The notes under the pieces: generated by a model
What the model saw: only the letters and a program-made list of their open reading frames with translations
Database searches by the model: none
What the model was told of the DNA's origin: nothing
Assembly (NCBI GenBank): GCA_013176395.1
Contig: JABMLP010000020.1
Coordinates: 806,001-870,000 of the forward strand
DNA from: Venturia oleaginea
Taxonomy: Eukaryota > Ascomycota > Dothideomycetes > Venturiales > Venturiaceae
Length of the DNA stretch: 64,000 bases
Reading direction: 5' to 3'
Translations under genes and position numbers: made by a program
Shown here: piece by piece, positions 43,673-54,870 of the stretch
How positions within the stretch are numbered: the stretch's first letter is position 1
Layout: the number at the start of each line of letters is the position of its first letter

Positions 43673-44877
43673 TCACAGGCGAGACCCACGAACTGAAGAA
43701 GCCGGAACTGGAATTGGCTTCTCGGCCATTGCACACAGACGGAATATGTGTCGAGGCTTTGCACCGTATTCATTGTCGATATAATCGACGACAGCCGAGT
43801 CTAGATTTGTAAGCCAGTATCTCGGATAATGAGGATCAATAGGGATTGCTTACGAATAGTGGACCGATTGTCAAACATGACAATCGTTCTCGGCGACCAC
43901 CTTACCCTCGCTTGGAAGTCGTGGCCGGTCATCATGTGTTGCAGCATGAAGTCGAGGATCAATTTTGCTTCTGCCTCCTTCAAGCCCGGAATCCCGCTAA
44001 TGAATTCCCCATTGATGAAAATGCACTTCTCACCAGTGACTGGATGAATCCGCACGATAGGGTGGATACTATCGACTGGGTCTTTCCGTATCAACCCACC
44101 CATGGCGCGAGCATGGGCTATCATTTTAGAGGACGAGTGTCTCGCCTGAAGCTTGTCTAGCAGCGAGCAAAAAGTCGGTGAGAGTCGTCTACCAGTTTGT
44201 CAGCACCATGGGGGCTTTGCAATATCGACATGGTGAACACACTTGTAAGCCGCATCTGTTGCGGCAAAGACAGTATCTCCGCCCACGTCAGGGCCTTGAA
44301 GAAGACCGAGCATGACGTATCCAGGTGGCTGTGCTTCGTAGCTGACGTCCTGATGCCAGAGCGTGGTAGTCATCTTCTGCTCCAAGAAGTTCGCAATCTC
44401 GTTTTTGTTGCCTTCTCGGTGGATGATGTGGAAGCCTGGGTACCCGCTGACCGAACCAGAAACCGGCTGGTAATTCAGTTTTCCGAAATACTCCATGAAA
44501 TGGTGCTGTGAGGCAGGACCATCGTCCATCAGGTCCTGATCGGGGAAGACTGCCACCTTGCGCTGGGAGATGAAATATGCCAATTCATCTTTTGCGGCGT
44601 CCGATAGAGTGTTGAGTTGAACTCCCTCAACCACGCTGCCGATTTGTGGCTGGATATCCGAGATTTTGGTTGTGGGCGAGAGAAGGTTCGGCAACGATTT
44701 GTCCTTCACTCTCAAGGCTGGATCGTGAAATTCGAAAGGAGGTAGGGGGTCATACCACACCTTGTCCCAAGTCGGGAGATACTCAGGGTAAGGTGTGCTG
44801 TGGTTGGCTTCCTCGCCCAGAGGAGGAGTGTATGGCAAGTTGATATCGTAACTGACAAGTCCTTCTTTGATCGCCAT
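43673..44877 (-). CDS. TauD/TfdA-family Fe(II)/2-oxoglutarate dioxygenase
   Basis: Exons 44877-44243, 44188-43855 and 43801-43673 sum to 1098 nt (365 residues); introns 54 and 53 nt. The enzyme class oxidises small substrates such as taurine or other sulfonates, using 2-oxoglutarate. The iron ligands are visible as the HxD of TLWHQDVSYE and the distal His at the second splice join (NRSTI/HSAVVDYID). The 2-oxoglutarate-binding Arg is in RHIFRLCAMAEKP. Other family motifs: SDAAKDELAYFISQRKVAVFPDQDL, GGDTVFAATDAAYK. The C-terminal exon restores family sequence, which supports the model. The actual substrate cannot be read from sequence. Confidence 0.9.
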
Positions 44878-45597
44878 TGCAAAGACGAAACAGAATTAGA
44901 GTTTGTCCGGTCACGGCTTCAAGAATTTTCCAGCAAAGGATTTATACAACTTCACAGAAGGTATGCCTCCCTTGATATACGTCTTCGCGCCCGCGCCCGC
45001 GAAGATTGCTTCTTCGCCATGTGGTTGATCCTTGGACAATCATTGCCAGTACTCGGGGACAAGCCAGCCTTGCCCAAAGTACTGGCATTTCGTTCTAGCA
45101 GATCCTGGTTTCCGGAACGATTAGCGGGTGAGCACCTGACAATAATCCGTCATTTTGTGTCCAGATTGGGATAAGGACAGGCTGTTCCCAGCATGGGGAA
45201 ATACTCGCAATAGGGGTAAATAAAAGGCTTGGCTGCGACACCGCCTTTCCGGGCCCGCACGGTCAATCTATTTTCCCTGGGCCCTGGCACAGCCTTCAAC
45301 GCTCGAATGTTGCGATCTATGGGCCAGATCCTCGGGACATAGAACCTTCGCTAGGTTCGTTCTTTGAACGACAATCGTTGCAGCAGCGTGTCGAAGAAGA
45401 AATGTAGTCTGCCAATCTGATCTGGTGACTCCGTAGATCCATGTGTTGTTCGAGCAGGTTTTGTTTTGGCTCGCCCCCGCTTGCGTTTCAAGAGTACTCT
45501 ACGTCAAATACTTCCTCGCAATCAAATAACATTCTGTTCGTTTTCTCTACCGTTCAATTCATAAAAGTCAAAATCTTCAAGCCTCCACTTTCTCAGC
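44878..45597. other. Divergent promoter region between TauD-like and SDR genes
   Basis: The TauD-like gene (minus) and the SDR gene (plus) diverge from this 720-bp stretch, so they may share regulation. No further gene recognised. Confidence 0.5.
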
Positions 45598-46765
45598 ATG
45601 TCGCCACCCAAGACGGTTCTTGTCATTGGTAATGCCCGTCTTTTGCCATCATCATTTAGTCCCCCCTTCTGGGTAATTGGCTTATCTTACATGAATGAGA
45701 GCCCGACTCTAAATTTCCTGCTAACACCGGGTTGTGACAGGGGCCAACCGGGGTATAGGAAGCCAACTCGCAACGCGCTTCTTGGAACGTGACTACATTG
45801 TCTATGGCACGGTCCGACCGGAGACTAGGACGGATCCCTCCGTCCATCAAGTACGTGCCGAACCTTTTTTTGCCGCTGAGGACCCTTATAGTTCCCCCAC
45901 GCAGTAGTTTACCAAGGTCTTACCTGACAGAACCTGCAGCTGCGTACGAAAGGAGCCAGGATACTTGAGCTAGACCTACTCGATGAGGGGACCATCACCC
46001 AGACCGCGAAGGACTTTGGCAACCAGCCGCTGGACATTCTTCTCAATGTTGCTGGTACGTTAGGCTGGCATTGCAGACGAGTTCGTCGTGAGCGCTCGTG
46101 TTTGGAACTGATGTGACAGGACTCTACTATTTATGGGACGATAAGCCTTTCACGGAGCAATCTGCCGACGACCTTGTGACACACTTCAAGGTCAACGTTG
46201 TGGTACTTTCCTCTTTCGTTCAACATGGCGTGGTCTAGAATTTGCTAATTCCCTAGGGCCCTTTCATGGTTTCAAAGGCCTTTTTGCCGTCGTTGACGCT
46301 TTCCCCCTCGGCAAAAATTATCAATGTCTCGTCGGATTTTGCAAGTATAGCCGGTACGTTTGCCCTACTTTGCGCGTTCTGTGCAGCAGCCTCGCCAATA
46401 ATTCGATGCCTCACACCTATTTCGGCTCTTTTTTGCTAGCGTTTATTAGATGCATCTGCATCTGCTGACTCTGCGAAGATAATACTGGCGGCAATGCGTC
46501 CTACAGGATATCCAAAGCGGCCGTCAACCAATTGACGAAGAACCAAGCTGCTGATCTCGAGAAACTTGGCACCTCGAACATCAAAACTCTGGCGGTGCAT
46601 CCTGGTTATGTTGCCACCAAGATGACAGGGTATATCGGTGAAGACGATATGGAGACTTGCATGTCGAGTTTAGTGAGGGTGATCGAGCGATTTGGTACTG
46701 AGGCTGGGGAAGATCTGCCTAATGGGGGCTATGTTCGATGGAATGGGGAGGTAATGGCATATTGA
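45598..46765 (+). CDS. Short-chain dehydrogenase/reductase (classical SDR)
   Basis: Six exons: 45598-45628, 45741-45850, 45940-46054, 46120-46202, 46257-46353, 46479-46765, sum 723 nt (240 residues). It reads TVLVIGANRGIGSQLATRFLE (NAD(P)-binding glycine motif), LDILLNVAG (the NNAG position), KIINVSSDFASIA (catalytic Ser), and NASYRISKAAVNQL (YxxxK catalytic pair), then HPGYVATKMTG. All catalytic residues are present. It resembles fungal SDRs annotated as C-factor-like or carbonyl reductases; the substrate is unknown. It is unusually intron-dense for its size compared with its neighbours. Confidence 0.9.
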
Positions 46766-47272
46766 TGCCCTCTAATGGGAATCGTCGATTCATCGAAACT
46801 AGTAAGGTTGATGTTTGTGATGTCTTGCAATTCATGGACATGTAGTCGATTGATCTCCAAGGGCAATACCATTTTAATGTAGGCAATCGTGATGTAGGTA
46901 CCAGGTCGATTTCAATAACGAATAAACAACCCGTTCCTGGCAGGGTTAGTTCACCAATCAGTGACATCGGATCTTGAGACTTACATGCCGATCAGCTGAC
47001 CAACTAATAGATACCAATCAAACCGGTTGAAATCATCCTGGGGGCGCGCTGGTACATGCAAGCGAAATTCTGGACCTTTTTCATGTCGGGCGTGGCGGAG
47101 GCGCACGTGGTTGCCAAACAACATGTACGGCCCCGGCCCCCATCCCACGTTCTGAACCTTTTCGACGTCACCAAACACGCCCCCTCCCCCCCCGCCCCCC
47201 GCATCATTGATCATTCCTGGATGCCTTGTCTCCTATCCATGTCCTACCAGTAACCCCATCTCGTCCTATTGT
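46766..47272. other. Intergenic
   Basis: Between the SDR gene and the first rhodopsin-domain gene, both on the plus strand. A C-rich run (CCCCCTCCCCCCCCGCCCCC) lies near 47180-47200. No gene recognised. Confidence 0.5.
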
Positions 47273-48388
47273 ATGCATGACAAGAGTGGCCGAATCGCCG
47301 CGGTGCTACTCTCTTCTCTCGTCCTTTGCACCTTCTCGGTATCACTTCGACTCTTTGTCCGCGCCAAATTCACCAGGCTCGGTCTGGATGATTTGTTCGC
47401 CGTGCTGTCCTTGGTAAGCATGCATCTGGCAATCCGAATCGAGATTTCAAACTGAATCTTGGCCAGTTGAACTATTTCGGGGCTTGCGGCGCGCTGTTCT
47501 ACGGCATCCAACATGGAGGTCTGGGAAAGCATGTTGTCGATGTACCCATGACTGTTGTCTGGACGGGCGTCAAGGTACCAGCCAATCCCCCAATGCCATG
47601 AATGGAAGTCGAGGACTGATGGTTACCTCAGACATTCCTGATTGCCGAGTTGGAATACATCATCGCTACATGCCTGATTAAATTCACCTTTTGCATCACT
47701 TTACTCTACATCATCAATAAACGCATCAGCGTCGTCCTTACACACTCCGTCTGCGTCGTCATCGTCGTCGATGTGGTCCAGGCAATCTTCTACTTCTTCT
47801 ACGTCTTGTTCTCGTGCAGGCCGATCTCGGTCCTTTGGATGGAATTCGATCCGCACACCTATGGCACCTGTGCTCCGACACGAAACCTCATGATCTCGAC
47901 GTACGTTCAGGGCGCCGTGATTTTCGCATGCGATGCTTGGTTGGCGATTCTGCCGACAATCTTCATCTGGCGTTTACGAATCCATTGGAAAATCAGACTC
48001 GCGACCTCGGTTTTGCTTGGGTTGGGCGGCATGTGAGTCGAACGCGACATGTCCGAAACGAAATCGGGTCTAACTTATTCGCAGTACTTGCTTTTTGACG
48101 CTTGCTCGGATGCCGTATTTTAGTCGCCTGTCGAGTCCCGACGCGCTCTACGCCAATTCGGAATTGATCATGATTTCTGCGGCCGAAGTGGGAGTTAGTA
48201 TCATCGCCACTTCTCTTGGGACTCTGCGACCGTTGCTAGTTTGGGCTGGTATATTTCCTGTCATATTTCCTGTGGTTGGAGGTCTCCCGTCACTCGAGTC
48301 CATAGAACTCAGTAGTGCAAAGTTGGATTTTTCGGTTAGCAAAAGCCCCAGTCGGCAACCGAGTCTGACCGAAGGGATGGCGGCATGA
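47273..48388 (+). CDS. Rhodopsin-domain integral membrane protein (Pth11-like), copy 1
   Basis: Exons 47273-47413, 47467-47574, 47632-48032 and 48085-48388 sum to 954 nt (317 residues); introns 52-57 nt with CTAAC-like branches. It shows about seven hydrophobic segments, the fungal rhodopsin-domain motif LGLDDLFAVLSL after the first, YGIQHGGLGKHV in the first loop, EYIIATCLIKFTFCITLLYI, and the loop Cys pair (FSCRPISVLWMEF...YGTCAP). The last segments are followed by a short Ser-rich tail. Members of this family include Pth11, a GPCR-like sensor of surface cues in a plant pathogen, but most lack known function. Confidence 0.88.
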
Positions 48389-48729
48389 CACTGGCCAGTC
48401 AGGAAAGAGCACAAAGCTATACTTATCATTAATGAATGAATTGTTAGGCCCGTGGAGGCACCGGAAGATCGGGCGAAGGTAACGCTTCCTCATCCGCAAT
48501 CGTAAAGTACAACCGTGACGGCCGTGACCCAACCAACTGAGAAGCCCGATCTGTCTTCGGCACGTCCGGGCCAGTACCGGGACCATATAGCTCTACAATA
48601 TTGATGCTCCCACCACAACCCACTTTCTGCAATGGCACCATGGACACCCCTCGGGTATCTCTAGAGACACTGCTAGATCCCGTGATCACGCTCGACACCA
48701 GAGCTCGTTCTTCGCTGGCAGAGGTCTGG
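48389..48729. other. Spacer between convergent membrane-protein genes
   Basis: Lies between the two rhodopsin-domain genes. A minus-strand frame 48854-48444 (Ser-rich, ending PSPDLPVPPRA) overlaps the end of copy 2 in another frame; it could be a lost or alternatively spliced C-terminal tail of that gene. Confidence 0.4.
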
Positions 48730-49871
48730 CTACTTTTCATTTCTACGTGGGTGGGGTAGGTCTCTAAAGTACGCGCGGAAGCAAGACTTGATCGACGGCG
48801 CGCAGGCACAGATAATCCCGACGTTACCCTCCGCGATTCCGGCGGCGAAGACATTGAATGCGAGCCAAGTCTTGTCGAAATCCATGCCTTGGACTTTGGA
48901 AAGTTGGATGGTGCGGATTATACCCGCGAGCACGACGCTAGAGAAGTGAGTGGTGTTAGGCCCGTTTCAGTATTTGCGATTTGGGGATTCTGGACTTACA
49001 GTGCCCCAAGGGCGAAGACGCCCAGAAGGCCGATTTTCTGTCGTCTGGAAATCTTTGTTCGGAGTAGAAGCATGGCGGGTAGGGCAACGGTGTAGAAATC
49101 CGTTATGACGCTTATGGCGCCTCCGAATTGGGCAACCGCTTGCGATTTTTGGACAGAGGAGCATTTGAATTTTCCGCTGTGGGTGGTTTGGTAATTCAGA
49201 TCTAGGCGGAGCCAGTGGGCTTCTAGTGTTGTGCAGGCGGTCCAGAGGAGGGTGAATAGGACGATGCTGAAGGCGACGATGAAGATTATGCCGGCCCAGA
49301 CTGCGCGTTTGAATCTTTTGCTGGCGGTTCCGGCGACTAGTCTGCGGTAGAAGAGGAGGATTGATATTTTTGTTAGGCCGGAGCTCCAGACGAAGAGACC
49401 TGCTATGATGAAGCTGTACTGTGATTTTTGTTAGTTGAACAATCTTTTTATCATCTTGGGATGCTGGCGAACCTCTCCACCCTTTACCCAATCGAAAGGA
49501 GGAACGTCCCAGATGTGTCGATCTAGGCCAAAGCTGTACGAGACTGGAGTGATATCAGTACGATACTTGACTTCAAAAAATTTAAGTAAAGACATACACT
49601 TCAAAATGAGCCCGATGTTGGCTGTCGCGATTGCCCACGCGATCGCAATGAAGACATCGTCAAGCCCGAAGCTACCACCAGTCCCGTTTACTCGTGATAG
49701 GAAACGAATACTTACGAGTAGTGTCGAGAGAGTCTGTATGCTTAGAGCATATGCTGGCATCCACGTGCGCCTTTCATGGTTGTTGAAATCCATACAAGCG
49801 GCATGCGTAATCTCCCAGAAGAGCGAAGCAGCGAGAGAGGTTGGCAGGAAAGAGTGTATGTAGTTGAACAA
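48730..49871 (-). CDS. Rhodopsin-domain integral membrane protein (Pth11-like), copy 2
   Basis: Exons 49871-49600, 49533-49473, 49418-49000 and 48937-48730 sum to 960 nt (319 residues); introns 66, 54 and 62 nt. It has the motif SFGLDDVFIAIAWAIATANIGLIL, FGLDRHIWDVPP at the second exon, ILLFYRRL and a loop with FTLLWTACTTLEAHW, plus several membrane segments as in copy 1. The two genes are convergent and only distantly similar, so they are not a recent tandem duplication. The C-terminus is short (RDLPHPRRNEK). A later ATG at 49793 (MDFNNHERRTW) is the alternative start and is closer to typical starts of the family. Confidence 0.86.
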
Positions 49872-51299
49872 AATCGATTGGAGAATAACAAAACTGGGAT
49901 AAACTCAAATACAAGGAATAGAGGTTATACGAGCAGTGTGAAATCGTCCGTAATGGTTAAGCCCGTTTGCTAGCCCGGATTGGTAGATAGTCCAGTCATC
50001 TACTTGCGCGTGGTGAGGGGATATAGATGGATGAGCGGGCCCGGGGGTGGTTCATTGTGAATGGCTAAAGGGTTGAAAGCACAGTTGGCAGTATCAGAGA
50101 TAATTATGTGCTAGTCTGAAACAAGAGGAACGGGTGGCATGAGCGTTGTGTGGACCTAACTGAGTGACTGGAGACAGGAAACGGTTAAACCAGTTGTACG
50201 AGCAATATATTGGTCATATGCGACTCGGGAGGAATGCCGTGGTGCAATTCGATGAGGCATGTTGTTGGCTGTTGGAGGATTATGTTGTGTTTGAAGCTCG
50301 TTCCCTGGCTAAATATTCAGCTTCTCGAAGTAAATGATCAGTATTGGTGTTTTGGTAAAGGGTTGTCGAGCATAGATCATTTACCTTCGTATCGCTTTAA
50401 CCGGCCCGATTTACGTTCGTCCGAAACGGCTGTGTACGACAGGAACCGTGTTTTGCGGGCGTGCAAGCGGCATCTTCGAGAAATGATGAGCCCAAAAGAA
50501 AAGGTATGTGGAAAAATCGTCAAAAGAAGAGATTGGCCTATGATGTCGAGAACCGAATCGCTCGCCAGCTTTAAGGACATCAGCGGATACCCAAATTTGC
50601 TGTTGTCTCAGTCTTCTAGATCAGGAAATGCAAATACTGGAACATTTTCATATAGTATACATCTGTCTCCTTGACGATTGCACACAAGTCATCAAACCAA
50701 AGTCTGAGAGAACCGAAGTCCAGAATAGACCTCCAGAATGTTGTCAATTACAGATGCCTGGCGATGCTATGCGGGCAGGCATGGTTAGGTAGAGCATCAA
50801 GGCCAGAAGAGCGATGAAAACCTGGCTTCGTGACCCCCGAGATTGAAGGTAAGGAAGGGAAAGAACGGGAGGTGATATTTGATAAAAGGTGGTGAAAAAG
50901 AAATGAAGTTAGAGTAAGAATAAATTGTTAGGCGGCTTTTCCCTTTTCAGTCATATCACGTGATCCTAGCAGAACAACTGCATTAGGAAATTTATAATTC
51001 GCTCCATGAAATTCAAGGGAATCTTCAAAGTAGTTCTACAAATTCATCTCGTAGAATCGCTGGACACCCGCACCAATTATCCGAAATCCCTCGGCATCTC
51101 GTAGGTACCTGCATCATATCAGCTTCCCCGCAAAGCTGCTCCGCATATCTTCGAGACATGTAAGGAGTTATTAAACAATGGAAATCTTGTCCTCGAAAAT
51201 CTCCTTTAGACTACCTCCTTGCAATTGGATATTCGTGGGGCTCAAAGTATAAGAAATCAAAGTCGACAAGAGTCAGTATTTGCGCCATCAACCGCAACC
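49872..51299. other. Gene-free stretch
   Basis: About 1.4 kb. One plus-strand frame (50210-50674) is open but has no recognisable domain or helix/strand signal and was not accepted as a gene. Confidence 0.5.
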
Positions 51300-52871
51300 A
51301 TGAATCAGAAAAGATATAGCCTGGAATTCTTCTACGATGTTCGTGCCCAATGCCATACATAATACAAAAATGGCCATAACTGACAGCTCAACAAACAGAT
51401 ATCCTGTCCCTTTGCTTACATAGCTTCGACCCGGTCAGCAAAATTACCTCACCCCTGAATCAACATGTCATAAAAACTAATAAATCGATTCAGCGTCGAA
51501 GTCCTCGCATCTCGAGTAAACGCCGACCTGATATGGACTCCAGTCCTCCTAGGCGCAATATATCGTCTAACAGCCGCTCCTCAAGGCGCCGCCGGCTCAG
51601 CCTCCGACGTCTTTAACCCCGCGAAGAAGAAGATCTCCTCGGCTTCTTTTGCGCGTACACTAAAACGCTACCAAATACCGTACAACCCATCATCTACACA
51701 CCTTCGAAAAACAACGGCTGCGTTGAGACTTTAACATCATGTTCCCAAAGATGAGAGAGCGGCGCTGACGAAGGCGTTGTATAAGGCATATTGGGTTGAT
51801 GAGGCGGATATAACTGATCCTAAGGTTCTGCTTGATATTGCTGGGAAGAGTGGTGTCGCTAGTGCTGGACAATTGGGCGAGGATGTGTTCATGAATGAAG
51901 AGGATAGGAGAAAACTGGAGAGAGCGACGGACGGTGTGATTAAGAAGGGTAGTCCGGGTGTCCCTGGGTTTTGGATCGAGGATGAGATATGGACTGATGC
52001 GAAAGGAAAGAGACGGCAGGGACAAGATCGGATGCTCTTTGCTGAGGCTCAATTGAAGGCGTTGCAGTTGAGAGTTCCATTCGAGAAGGTGCCGGGTAAT
52101 GCCACGCGACATCCATGTTGTGTATGGAATGTGCCACGGGACTTGATAAATAAAGGAGTGAAGATGGAATTTTGGCACGACTTCAGCAGTCCATGGGCCT
52201 TCCTCGGATGGACTCAACTCGAGTCCTTCAAAAAGATATTTGGTAGCGGGCTTGAAATCGAGATGAAGCCAATTCTGCTGGGAGCACTATTCCGAGAAAT
52301 CGGCGCGCCAAACGCCCCCATGTTGGCATACTCGGAACAGAAAAGGAACTATGCCAATCTCGACATCTCCGACTGGCCACGACTCTGGAACGCTGTCAAT
52401 GCCCAAGAGCGCACAATGGACAAGCCAATCGAATTTCGCTTTCCAGATAGATTTCCCATTCGCACACCAACGCTGCTCAGATGTGCCATTGTGGATCCAA
52501 GCTGTATCCCAGTACTCTTTCGAGCTTGTTGGGAACGCAATCTCGACATGTCGGATGAAAAGGTTCTTGGCAAGACACTTTCTGAAGCAGGATTCAATGC
52601 CACCGAGCTCTTGACCAAAGCATCAGCGCAGAGTGTCAAGGATACAATCCGTACGAATACCCAAGAAGCCAAAGAGAATGGACTTTGTGGTGTCCCTTCA
52701 TACCGCGTGTCACATCGAACGTCCGATGGTTGGAAGGTCAACGGCGGTATAACGTGGGGTTAAGACGAATCGAACGTTGTAAAAGATCTGATTGCAGGAT
52801 GGGATGCAGAGAGAGGAGGTGTTATTGCCAATGTTGGAGACGAACATCAGCGTGAAGTGTCAAAGCTGTAG
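51300..52871 (+). pseudogene. DsbA/GST-kappa-like two-domain protein with two in-frame stops
   Basis: Exons 51300-51338, 51399-51433 and 51494-52871 keep one frame (1452 nt). The first DsbA-like domain reads YSLEFFYD/ISCPFAYIASTR, VNADLIWTPVLLGAIYRLTAAPQGAAGSASDVFN, and later KALYKAYWVDEADITDPKVL. The second begins MEFWHDFSSPWAFLGWTQLESFKKIFG and repeats the same fold (IEMKPILLGALFREIGAPNAP). Kappa-class GSTs and 2-hydroxychromene-2-carboxylate isomerases share this fold. TAA codons stand at 51732-51734 (LRL-stop-HHVPKDERAAL) and 52761-52763 (TWG-stop-DESNVVKDLIAGW). Both fit a CAA-to-TAA change. The rest is undamaged, so inactivation looks recent. Confidence 0.82.
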
Positions 52872-53332
52872 GCTTGCGCTTCCCGCGGCTGTGTGCACCT
52901 TTGCGCTGGTTCATTGAGGGCGCAGAGTCTCTGACAGTTGAAAGTATTCAGAGTCCTTGGTGTTAATGAACAACTCGGAGCATAAACAGAAATGCCCTCC
53001 TCATGCGAATCAACCGTGAATCCTGACAAAGCGGTCTGAAAGAACTTCGTGCGACAAGCCAAGTAGCAAAGGATTACAAACTTAACTGCTGGGAGCGCTA
53101 TGGAGATGTGGATGAAAAAATGGGCTTTCGAAAGGATTTGTAGTAGGATATACTCGCCGTACATGGATCCACGAAACAGCGTACTAGGTAAGAGGTATCA
53201 TCAGAGGCCGCGTGAATAAGTCTGGTTCGTACGTCACGAGTTTGTGACCCTTTGATGTAAGTCACCAGCCCAATATGTCAAATCATCTGCCACTGCTCAA
53301 GAATAGTCGCGTATTTTCTGTTACAAGTGATA

Positions 53333-53760
53333 ACGTTACTCACAAGCAAGTGACGCATATAAGCGAGTGACGCATAGAATCTTACATGTCATCTTTCCAA
53401 GGCTCTACACTACAACATCATGACTTCTAAAGCCCAATAAGAAGGGCGATTACTTCTCGCTCTTCAAGCCTACCGGAAAGGTCAATTTTCAAGCATTCGT
53501 CAAGCTGCATTATCATATAATGTACCTCCAAGCAATCTCGAACGCGTTGCACGCGTAGATTCGCGTGCAAATAATCATAAGCTTACTCCCACAGAAGAAG
53601 AAGCCCTTCTACAGCTGCTGAATGCCCTAAATATCAGTAATTTATTGTATATTAGCTCATTTAAATATGTTACTCAAAGATTGATTTATGGTGTTGCAAG
53701 ATGACATGTAAGATTCTATACGTCACTCGCTTGTATGCGTCACTCGCTTGTGAGTAACGT
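53333..53760 (+). mobile_element. Non-autonomous deletion derivative of a pogo-type DNA transposon
   Basis: A 428-bp element with about 60-bp terminal inverted repeats starting ACGTTACTCACAAGC and TA on each side (53331-53332, 53761-53762), the target duplication of Tc1/pogo elements. The TIR contains a repeated word, AAGCGAGTGACGCAT, twice. The inside keeps the start of a pogo transposase: from ATG 53420, after a TAA at 53438-53440, comes EGRLLLALQAYRKGQFSSIRQAALSYNVPPSNL (psq-type helix-turn-helix), then KLTPTEEEALLQLL. The DDE part is missing, so it needs another copy's transposase to move. Confidence 0.85.
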
Positions 53761-53890
53761 TATCGCTGCGGGCTAGGGTCTTTCTAAGCCGGAACCCTAT
53801 AGGAGTTTGGCATATTAATCACAACTTTACGGTTGTATAAAGACCGCACCCCGCAGCTATGTATGAAGGACTATTGACATATTAAGACAT

Positions 53891-53995
53891 CTATGAACGG
53901 CCACGTCTAGCACGCCATTGCGTCCTGGCCTCTTTCTCCGTTAACCACCCGCCCTCCTTAGTTCGATGGATACCACGAGGGAAACCAGCCAGCGC
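53891..53995 (-). pseudogene. C-terminal gene remnant with motif RTKEGGWLT, copy 1
   Basis: The minus strand reads GFPRGIHRTKEGGWLTEKEARTQWRARRGRS and then a stop at 53891. A second fragment with the same motif is at 57396-57498. The match in protein with changed codons suggests two relics of one gene or element family. Nothing more of the gene is recognisable upstream. Confidence 0.45.
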
Positions 53996-54231
53996 GGCTG
54001 ACTTTCTGTTGAGATCGCAGCTTCACTCCTAATTTATCTTTTATTCGCGAAAGAACTGGAGAAAGAATGTCCACACTGATGTACAAACGACGATGTCCTA
54101 CGCTTGAATCGGAGGAAAGTTATGGAGGTGGAGGAGTTGCGCACTCATCGTCATTATTTTACTCCTAATATATTCACCTAAATGATTACTATTTTCGGAG
54201 AATCGATTGCAGTCCCTTCTTCTCTTACAAG

Positions 54232-54238
54232 TATAAAT
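54232..54238 (+). promoter_or_regulatory. TATA box of the small secreted protein gene
   Basis: TATAAAT stands 102 nt upstream of the ATG at 54340, in a CT-rich leader (CACCTCTCC) typical of a well-expressed fungal gene. Confidence 0.5.
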
Positions 54239-54339
54239 ATTACCCACCTCTCCTTCGAGAGCCAAATAATACCCGCAATCAGCCCCTCACCGAACGAAAC
54301 CTCCCGCAAGACGAAACCTGCAACCAAACTAAACTAAAA

Positions 54340-54636
54340 ATGAACTTCCTTTCCATTTTCTTCCTCCTCCTCTCCCCAATCGTCCTCGCGTCTCCCCTCT
54401 CTACCAACATAGACGAACAAGCGACGGGGACAGATCTCACCACCCTTTTCGACAATACCGCCGGTACCAACGCGCTTCCCAACCCGCCCAAACTCGAGAA
54501 TCGACAATTACCGCAATCTTGCGCTGCATGCGAACAGACATGTAAACCCAGAAACTCACCCTACAATCAGGTTTTGTTTTGTGGTTGTATCGAGTCATGT
54601 ACGAGGCAGAAGCCGGGTTCTTGTTCTGGGTGTTAA
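54340..54636 (+). CDS. Small secreted cysteine-rich protein (effector-like)
   Basis: A single exon of 98 codons, start in AAAAATGA context. The N-terminus is a clear signal peptide (MNFLSIFFLLLSPIVLASP). After a Thr/Asn-rich propeptide-like stretch and a Kex2-like Asn-Arg site (ENRQLPQ), the mature part would hold eight cysteines in about 40 residues (SCAACEQTCKP, FCGCIESC, GSCSGC), enough for four disulfides. No known domain is evident. Such proteins are candidates for secreted effectors or antimicrobial or cell-wall factors, an inference from size, secretion and cysteine content. Flanking transposons at 53.3 and 54.9 kb place it in a repeat-rich niche. Confidence 0.8.
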   Translation: MNFLSIFFLLLSPIVLASPLSTNIDEQATGTDLTTLFDNTAGTNALPNPPKLENRQLPQSCAACEQTCKPRNSPYNQVLFCGCIESCTRQKPGSCSGC

Positions 54637-54870
54637 CTGAGTATATGAGAGGGAAGAAGGGAATGGCGGGGAATGAATTCTGTCCAGATCTTGGAGGCAT
54701 AATCTGCCAAGTCTTTCCAGGTTGCCTTTTTCTCCTCATCGGTGAGCTTATGCCATGTAGCCTATTATCAACCTCGAAAAATTTCAAGAAATGTTGAGAT
54801 TGTTGTTCGTATGTTTTTTTAGCTTTATCTTGCTTGAGGGTCTATTCGTAGCTTCCGATTGCTTTATATA

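Noticed and set aside
50210..50674. 154-codon plus-strand ORF
   Set aside because: No domain, no splice signals, composition unlike neighbouring genes.
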